From the NCBI GenBank assembly GCA_023435545.1, contig JAEYRQ010000202.1:1-9341 (forward strand): 9,341 nucleotides of DNA, read 5' to 3'. Source of the DNA: Pseudomonadota bacterium. Its GTDB lineage: Bacteria; Pseudomonadota; Alphaproteobacteria; Rhizobiales; Tepidamorphaceae. Shown here piece after piece: positions 5,095-9,341 of the stretch. The position numbers and the translations under genes were made by a program. The stretch's first letter is position 1. Every line of letters begins with the position of its first letter. The notes below the pieces were generated by a model. It was given only the letters and a program-made list of their open reading frames with translations. It had not been told where the DNA came from and did not search any database.

Positions 5095-6517
5095 CGCCGT
5101 CGCCGCCGACGAAGGCAATCCGCAGCATGTTGGTGGCGCCGGGGGTGCCGAAGGGCACGCCGGCAGTGATGATGATCCGCTGGCCCGGACGGGCGAAGCC
5201 CTCCTGGTAGGCGATGCGGCAGGCGCGGTCGACCATGTCGGTCTCGTCGCGCGCATCCGCCGTCAACACGCAGTGCATGCCCCACACCAGTGCCAGCCGC
5301 CGCGCGGTCGCGGTGCTGGGCGTCAGGGCCACGATGGGCCGGTTCGGCCGCTCGCGCGCCGCGCGCAGGCCGGTCGCGCCGGACGAGGTGTAGCAGACGA
5401 TCGCCGGCAGGTTCAGCGTGTCGGCGACGTCGCGGGCGGCCGCACTGATCGCGTCCGGGCCGGTCGCCTCCGGGTCGGTGCGCTGGGCGTGGATGATGTT
5501 GGCATAGTTCGGATCGCTCTCGACCTTCTCGGCGATGCGACTCATCGTGGCGACCGCCTCGATCGGGTACTTGCCGACCGCCGATTCGGCGGAGAGCATG
5601 ATCGCGTCGGCGCCCTCGAAGACGGCGGTGGCGACGTCGGAGACCTCCGCGCGCGTGGGGACCGGCGCCGAGATCATCGATTCCAGCATCTGCGTCGCCA
5701 CCACGACCGGGCGGCCGGCGCGGCGGCAGGCGCGGGTGATCTGCTTCTGCACGCCGGGAACCGCTTCCAGCGGCATCTCCACGCCGAGATCGCCGCGCGC
5801 GACCATCAGCCCGTCGGCCATCTCGATGATCTCCGCCAGCCGATCGACGGCCGACGGCTTCTCGATCTTGGCCATCACATAGGCGCGACCGCGCACCATC
5901 TTGCGGGCCTCCGCCAGATCCTCGGGCCGTTGCACGAAGGACAGCGCCACCCAGTCGATGTCGAGATTGAGCGCCGCCTCGAGATCCGAGCGGTCCTTGT
6001 CGGTCATCGCGCCGAAGGGCAACACGGTGTCGGGCAGGCTGACGCCCTTCTTGTTCGACAGCTTGCCGCCGATCTCAACCTCGCAGTCGATGCGCTTCGG
6101 TGTCGTCTCCACGACCTTGAGCCGGATGCGCCCATCGTCGAGCAGGATGCGGTCGCCGGCCTCAACAGCGCGGAAGACGGGAGGATGTGGCAGGTAGACC
6201 CGGCTTGCATCGCCACCCTTGCGGCTGGTGTCCAGCGCGATGCGCGCGCCTGAGGCGAGATCCACCGCGCCGTCGGCGAAGTCGCCGATCCGCAGCTTCG
6301 GTCCCTGCAGGTCGACCAGGATGCCGATCGGCCGTCCGAGCTCGGCCTCGACCTCGCGGATGCGGCCGTGCAGCGTCTTCAGCAGCGCGTGCGAGGTGTG
6401 GCTCATATTGATGCGGAACACGTCGACGCCGGCCTCGAACAGCGCCCGGATGCGCTCCTGGCTCGAGGTGCCCGGACCAAGGGTTGCCAGGATCTTTGCA
6501 AAGCGCCGTCGTCTCAT
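5081..6517 (-). CDS. pyk: Pyruvate kinase, potassium-independent type
   Basis: A full-length 478-residue pyruvate kinase, which converts phosphoenolpyruvate and ADP to pyruvate and ATP at the end of glycolysis. Visible hallmarks are RINMSH (35-40), the catalytic lysine in MAKIEKP (Lys217) with metal ligands Glu219 and Asp243, the MVARGDLGVE stretch (238-247), TQMLESM and PTRAEVSDVA (288-297). The C-terminal regulatory-type domain is complete and ends GATNMLRIAF. At 69-77 the sequence is DLQGPKLRI: Lys74 takes the place of the Glu117 of rabbit muscle enzyme, and Leu70, Gln71 and Ile77 also match the potassium-independent class. The ATG at 6517 matches family N-termini; the frame is open further upstream (to 6661) without similarity. 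It follows glycerate kinase and DUF1036 genes on the same strand, after a 159-base gap. The gene pair recalls ttuD-ttuE of Agrobacterium tartrate utilisation. Confidence 0.97.
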   Translation of the reverse strand: MRRRRFAKILATLGPGTSSQERIRALFEAGVDVFRINMSHTSHALLKTLHGRIREVEAELGRPIGILVDLQGPKLRIGDFADGAVDLASGARIALDTSRKGGDASRVYLPHPPVFRAVEAGDRILLDDGRIRLKVVETTPKRIDCEVEIGGKLSNKKGVSLPDTVLPFGAMTDKDRSDLEAALNLDIDWVALSFVQRPEDLAEARKMVRGRAYVMAKIEKPSAVDRLAEIIEMADGLMVARGDLGVEMPLEAVPGVQKQITRACRRAGRPVVVATQMLESMISAPVPTRAEVSDVATAVFEGADAIMLSAESAVGKYPIEAVATMSRIAEKVESDPNYANIIHAQRTDPEATGPDAISAAARDVADTLNLPAIVCYTSSGATGLRAARERPNRPIVALTPSTATARRLALVWGMHCVLTADARDETDMVDRACRIAYQEGFARPGQRIIITAGVPFGTPGATNMLRIAFVGGDGVSGA

Positions 6518-6575
6518 ATCGATCCCGCCATGTCCTCTTGCGCCGGGTTGGCCCCTCTTGTGCGACAGGTCGCGC

Positions 6576-6595
6576 GGCCACGGAAGCCCGTGCCC
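6576..6595 (-). other. Small hairpin in the pyruvate kinase leader
   Basis: On the minus strand CACGG and CCGTG pair around GCTT, extended by two G-C pairs after one mismatch. It lies about 60 bases before the pyruvate kinase start, in the 159-base gap after DUF1036. I found no convincing promoter in that gap. The hairpin could be a processing or attenuation element, or chance in GC-rich DNA. Confidence 0.2.
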
Positions 6596-6676
6596 GGGAA
6601 AACGTCTACCGAGCCGCTGAAATAGTCTTATGACGAATCGGACGTAGCGGCCACCGGCCACGGCACCGGAAGCAGG

Positions 6677-7156
6677 TCAGTCCCCGCCGGTGCCGTCGGA
6701 GGCGAGGCTCGGATCCTGAAGCTGTACCGTCCAGCTCGCCTGCTCCTGGGTATCGATCTCGAAAAACCCTGTGCGCTGGTAGCCGCGCTCCTCGCACCGC
6801 TCGATGCCGCGAATCGTGAACATCTGGTCCTGGGTGCACATGAACGCTTCGCCGGCCCATTCGCCGCCATGGTCGTAGTCGATGGCGTAGACGTAGTAGA
6901 AGCGCGAGGCGAGGTTGCCGCGCAGGATCGTCTCGCAGCTGTTCGGGCCGACGTTCCACCAGCCCTCGGTGGCCCAGCCGTTATCGTCCTTGTAGCCGAT
7001 CGCAAGGCCGATGCGGCCGGGGGTGGTGTTGCAGACGCGGAAATCCGCCTGCGCCACCTTGGTTGCGCCGGCCAGCAGGCAGGCGGCTACCGCGATGGCG
7101 GACAGAAGCCGAAGCGTGCCGATGGTGTGCCGTCGGATCGTTGTTGAACGTGTCAT
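6677..7156 (-). CDS. Secreted DUF1036 family protein
   Basis: A 159-residue protein with a twin-basic start and a hydrophobic core (about 16-32) typical of a Sec signal peptide, with likely cleavage after AQA at residues 35-37. The mature part starts DFRVCNTT and contains WATEGWWNV and YYVYAIDY, matching my recollection of the DUF1036 family common in alphaproteobacteria. The mature protein has four cysteines (42, 74, 107, 121), an even number that fits two disulfides in the periplasm, and is rich in Trp and Tyr. The function of the family is not established to my knowledge. The start is set by the signal peptide; the frame is open upstream only as a shadow of the glycerate kinase gene. It lies 43 bases after glycerate kinase and 159 bases before pyruvate kinase, suggesting cotranscription with one or both. 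Confidence 0.87.
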   Translation of the reverse strand: MTRSTTIRRHTIGTLRLLSAIAVAACLLAGATKVAQADFRVCNTTPGRIGLAIGYKDDNGWATEGWWNVGPNSCETILRGNLASRFYYVYAIDYDHGGEWAGEAFMCTQDQMFTIRGIERCEERGYQRTGFFEIDTQEQASWTVQLQDPSLASDGTGGD

Positions 7157-7199
7157 GACGCCGTTGATGACGCGCCTTCCCCCGGCGCGGAAGTTGGTC

Positions 7200-8498
7200 T
7201 CAACCGTCGTGCCTGTCAACGATGACGGCGCGCAGGTCGTTGACGTTGGTGTAGGTCGGGCCGGGAGCCACCAGGTCCCCCAAGGTTTCGAAGAATCCCG
7301 TCGAATCGTTGTTGTCGAGATATGCGGCGGGAACGAGGCCGCGCTCTGCCGCGCGCTGCAGCGTATCGGGCGTGACGATGGCGCCCGCCGGATCGCTCGC
7401 CGCGCCGCGGCCGCCATCGGTGCCGTCCGTGTCGCCGGCAATGCCCCAGATGCCGGGGGCGCCGCCGAGCGCGATCGCCAGGGAAAGCGCAAACTCCTGG
7501 TTGGGCCCGCCGCGGCCGGTGCCTCGCATCGTCACCGTCGCCTCGCCGCCGGAGATCAGCGCCGCGCGGCGACCCTGCCGGGCCAGATCGAGCGCACGCG
7601 CGGCATGGTCGGCGCCGAGTTCGCGGGCCTCGTCCTCCAGGTCGCTGCCGAGGACGACCGGCTCGAAGCCCAGCGCCCGCGCCGCATCCTCGGCCGCCGC
7701 CACGGCCATCGCAGGGGTCGCGACCAGCCGGTAGTCCGCCGTCGACAGGCGCGGATCTCCTGGCTTGGGTGTCTCGTTGGATGCATCGAACAGCGCCGCG
7801 GCGACCGCCGCATCGGGATTGATGCCGTAACGTCCGAGTACCGCCCTGGCGTCGTCGAGGCTGGTGGGGGCGGCAACGGTGGGGCCGGATGCGATCGCTG
7901 CCGGATCGTCGTGCGCGACGTCCGAGATCGCCAGCGTCAGCACCGGGGCCGGATGGGCGGCAGCCGCCAGCCGGCCGCCCTTGACCCGCGACAGGTGCCG
8001 GCGGACGGTGTTGATCTCGCCGATCCGCGCGCCGCAGCGCAGCAGGGCGCGGGTGAGGGTCTGCTTGCCCGCGAGCGTCACCCCGTCCGTCGGGGCGATC
8101 CACAGCGCCGAGCCGCCGCCGGACAAGAGCACCAGCACGAGATCGTCGGGTCCGGCCGAGCGGGCGAGCGCCAGCGCCTCATCGGTCGCCGCCACGCCGG
8201 CGGCGTCCGGCACCGGATGGCCGGCTTCCACCATCCGCACGACCCTGGTGGGGCAGGCGTATCCGTAACGGGCGACCGCGATGCCCGAAAGCCGGTCGGG
8301 TGACAGGCCGATATCGTCGAGATAGTGGCGCTCTGCGGCTACCGACATGCTGCCGGCCGCCTTGCCGGCGGCGAGCAGCAGGATGCGCCCTTTCGGTGGC
8401 GGCGGCAGGTGGGGCGGCAGGCAGGTGTCGGGATGCGCCGAGGTGACGGCTGCATCGTAGAGCGCGCGCAGGATCGCCCGGTGATCGGTCATGGTCAT
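7200..8498 (-). CDS. ttuD: Glycerate 2-kinase (MOFRL / GckA-TtuD family)
   Basis: A 432-residue member of the MOFRL-type glycerate kinases, which phosphorylate D-glycerate to 2-phosphoglycerate with ATP; older annotations call the family hydroxypyruvate reductase TtuD. Visible landmarks are AAGKAAGSM (43-51), the glycine loop LLSGGGSALW (124-133), NTVRRHLSRVKGGRLA (163-178), ISDVAHDDPAAIASGPT (191-207) and, in the C-terminal MOFRL domain, ISGGEATV (315-322), GGPNQEFA (330-337), AGDTDGTDG (354-362) and PTYTNVNDLR (414-423). Length is normal for the family. Two ATGs two codons apart (8498, 8492) are both possible and neither has a clear ribosome binding site. The start lies 10 bases after the transporter stop, so the two genes are almost certainly cotranscribed. 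Downstream pyruvate kinase would use the product after enolase. Confidence 0.93.
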   Translation of the reverse strand: MTMTDHRAILRALYDAAVTSAHPDTCLPPHLPPPPKGRILLLAAGKAAGSMSVAAERHYLDDIGLSPDRLSGIAVARYGYACPTRVVRMVEAGHPVPDAAGVAATDEALALARSAGPDDLVLVLLSGGGSALWIAPTDGVTLAGKQTLTRALLRCGARIGEINTVRRHLSRVKGGRLAAAAHPAPVLTLAISDVAHDDPAAIASGPTVAAPTSLDDARAVLGRYGINPDAAVAAALFDASNETPKPGDPRLSTADYRLVATPAMAVAAAEDAARALGFEPVVLGSDLEDEARELGADHAARALDLARQGRRAALISGGEATVTMRGTGRGGPNQEFALSLAIALGGAPGIWGIAGDTDGTDGGRGAASDPAGAIVTPDTLQRAAERGLVPAAYLDNNDSTGFFETLGDLVAPGPTYTNVNDLRAVIVDRHDG

Positions 8499-8508
8499 GC
8501 GGTTTCGG

Positions 8509-9341
8509 TCATCGGGTGGCCGGCGAGCGGGTGCGGCGCGGGCGGGCGATCCAGATACCGGCGAAGATCGCGGCGCTGCCAAGCGCCTGCAGCCCAGTCA
8601 GGTGCTCGCTCAGGATCAGCCAGCCGAACAGCACCGCGGCGACGCCTTCGAGCAGGATAACCACCGAGGAGAACGCCGCGGGCAGAGTGCCGAGGGCCAC
8701 GGCGAGCAGGCCCTGACCGCCGACATGGCTGACCAGCGCCAGCGCCACCAGCATCATCACCCCCGTCATCGAGGGCGGGAACAGGCGCGACTCCAGCGCC
8801 AGCGCGATCACTAGCAGGATCGCGGCCGTGACGCAGGAGGACTGGAAAATCAGCCGGCCGGCTCCATAGTGCCGGCGCGCGGGCCGCACGGCGAGGATAT
8901 AGGCACCGAAGAAGGCCGCAGTGATCAGCCCATAGGCGTCGCCGAGAAGGTGGGACGGGGCAAAGCTGTAGCTTGAGCCCAGCAGGAAGCCGGCGCCGAC
9001 CACGCCCAGGCCGAGGCCAAGCACCACCTCGAGCCCGACCACCTCGCGCAGCACCAGCCAGGAGCCCGCCACGACCATCACCGGGGCAAGCGCGGCCAGG
9101 AACGTGGCGTTGGCCACAGTCGTGTTCATGATCGCGAGGTGCCAGAAGAACAGGTCGCCGGCGAACAGCGCCCCGACGATCAGCACGCTGCGTCCGAACC
9201 ACGGCGCCTCGCCGCCGCCACCGCGCGCGTCGAACTGCATCCAGGCGTAGAGGGCGGGAAGGGCGAGTGCCACGCGCCAGAAGGCGCTGGCGAAGGGGCC
9301 GACCTCGGCGAGCCGCACGAAGATCGGCGAGATGCCCATGG
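8509..9341 (-). CDS. EamA/DMT-family membrane transporter, 5' partial
   Basis: The visible 277 or so codons encode a very hydrophobic protein with about nine transmembrane segments in two EamA-type halves, the layout of the drug/metabolite transporter superfamily (usually ten segments, about 290-310 residues). The sequence at the window edge, GISPIFVRL, normally lies inside the first membrane segment, so the ATG at 9339 is internal and the true start is beyond the edge. The second half carries AAFSSVVILLEGVAAVLFGWLILSE-like text around the conserved Pro and Glu (written here only in part: LLEGVAAVLFGW). It ends in a short basic tail (RPRRTRSPATR). Members export or import small metabolites, amino acids or nucleotides; the substrate here is unknown, but linkage to glycerate kinase makes a carboxylate or related metabolite a reasonable guess. 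Confidence 0.9.
   Translation of the reverse strand, partial: MGISPIFVRLAEVGPFASAFWRVALALPALYAWMQFDARGGGGEAPWFGRSVLIVGALFAGDLFFWHLAIMNTTVANATFLAALAPVMVVAGSWLVLREVVGLEVVLGLGLGVVGAGFLLGSSYSFAPSHLLGDAYGLITAAFFGAYILAVRPARRHYGAGRLIFQSSCVTAAILLVIALALESRLFPPSMTGVMMLVALALVSHVGGQGLLAVALGTLPAAFSSVVILLEGVAAVLFGWLILSEHLTGLQALGSAAIFAGIWIARPRRTRSPATR

Noticed and set aside
4039..5256. Open frame of 405 codons on the minus strand opposite the hydrolase.
   Set aside because: Arg/Ala-rich shadow translation with no motif; the hydrolase on the plus strand has a full catalytic triad.
4976..6253. Long open frame of 425 codons on the plus strand opposite pyruvate kinase.
   Set aside because: Low-complexity Arg/Gly/Asp/His-rich translation typical of antisense frames in GC-rich DNA; the opposite strand is an unmistakable pyruvate kinase.
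7011..8303. Open frame of 430 codons on the plus strand opposite glycerate kinase and DUF1036.
   Set aside because: Spans two real genes in antisense and shows no recognisable domain.

Overview
The window is GC-rich and looks like chromosomal DNA from an alphaproteobacterium. The main reasons are a long acyl carrier protein of the AcpXL type followed by a FabZ-like dehydratase, a pairing known from rhizobial very-long-chain fatty acid (lipid A) loci, and a glycerate kinase / DUF1036 / pyruvate kinase cluster of a kind I associate with this class. I see no transposase, integrase, CRISPR array or phage gene, so this reads as core rather than accessory DNA. Species and even order cannot be fixed from the sequence alone.

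Left part (1-703): the minus strand carries acpXL followed 22 bases later by the start of a fabZ-like gene that runs off the left edge. Facing away from them on the plus strand is a complete tRNA-Val(GAC) gene. Two back-to-back promoter candidates lie between them. Region 682-2947: a minus-strand PAS-PAS-GGDEF-EAL protein for cyclic-di-GMP turnover. Its last six codons and stop are antisense to the tRNA 3' end, and a perfect 7-3-7 palindrome overlaps its likely promoter.

Middle (3003-5094, plus strand): a strong promoter, then the 41-residue cysteine-free ribosomal protein bL36 (rpmJ), an exported three-repeat TPR protein, and a membrane-anchored alpha/beta hydrolase. Two near-copies of one GC-rich hairpin follow rpmJ and the TPR gene.

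Right part (5081-9341, minus strand): in transcription order an EamA-type transporter (5' end outside the window), glycerate 2-kinase, a secreted DUF1036 protein, and pyruvate kinase. Glycerate kinase makes 2-phosphoglycerate, enolase (not in the window) turns it into phosphoenolpyruvate, and pyruvate kinase yields pyruvate and ATP, so the cluster reads as a glycerate-to-pyruvate unit. The pyruvate kinase has the residue set of potassium-independent enzymes. The pyruvate kinase and hydrolase genes converge and overlap by 14 bases.

No clearly undescribed system is visible. The points most worth a second look are the tRNA/EAL antisense overlap with the palindrome at the other end of the same gene, the repeated hairpin around the TPR gene, and the place of the secreted DUF1036 protein between two central-carbon enzymes.
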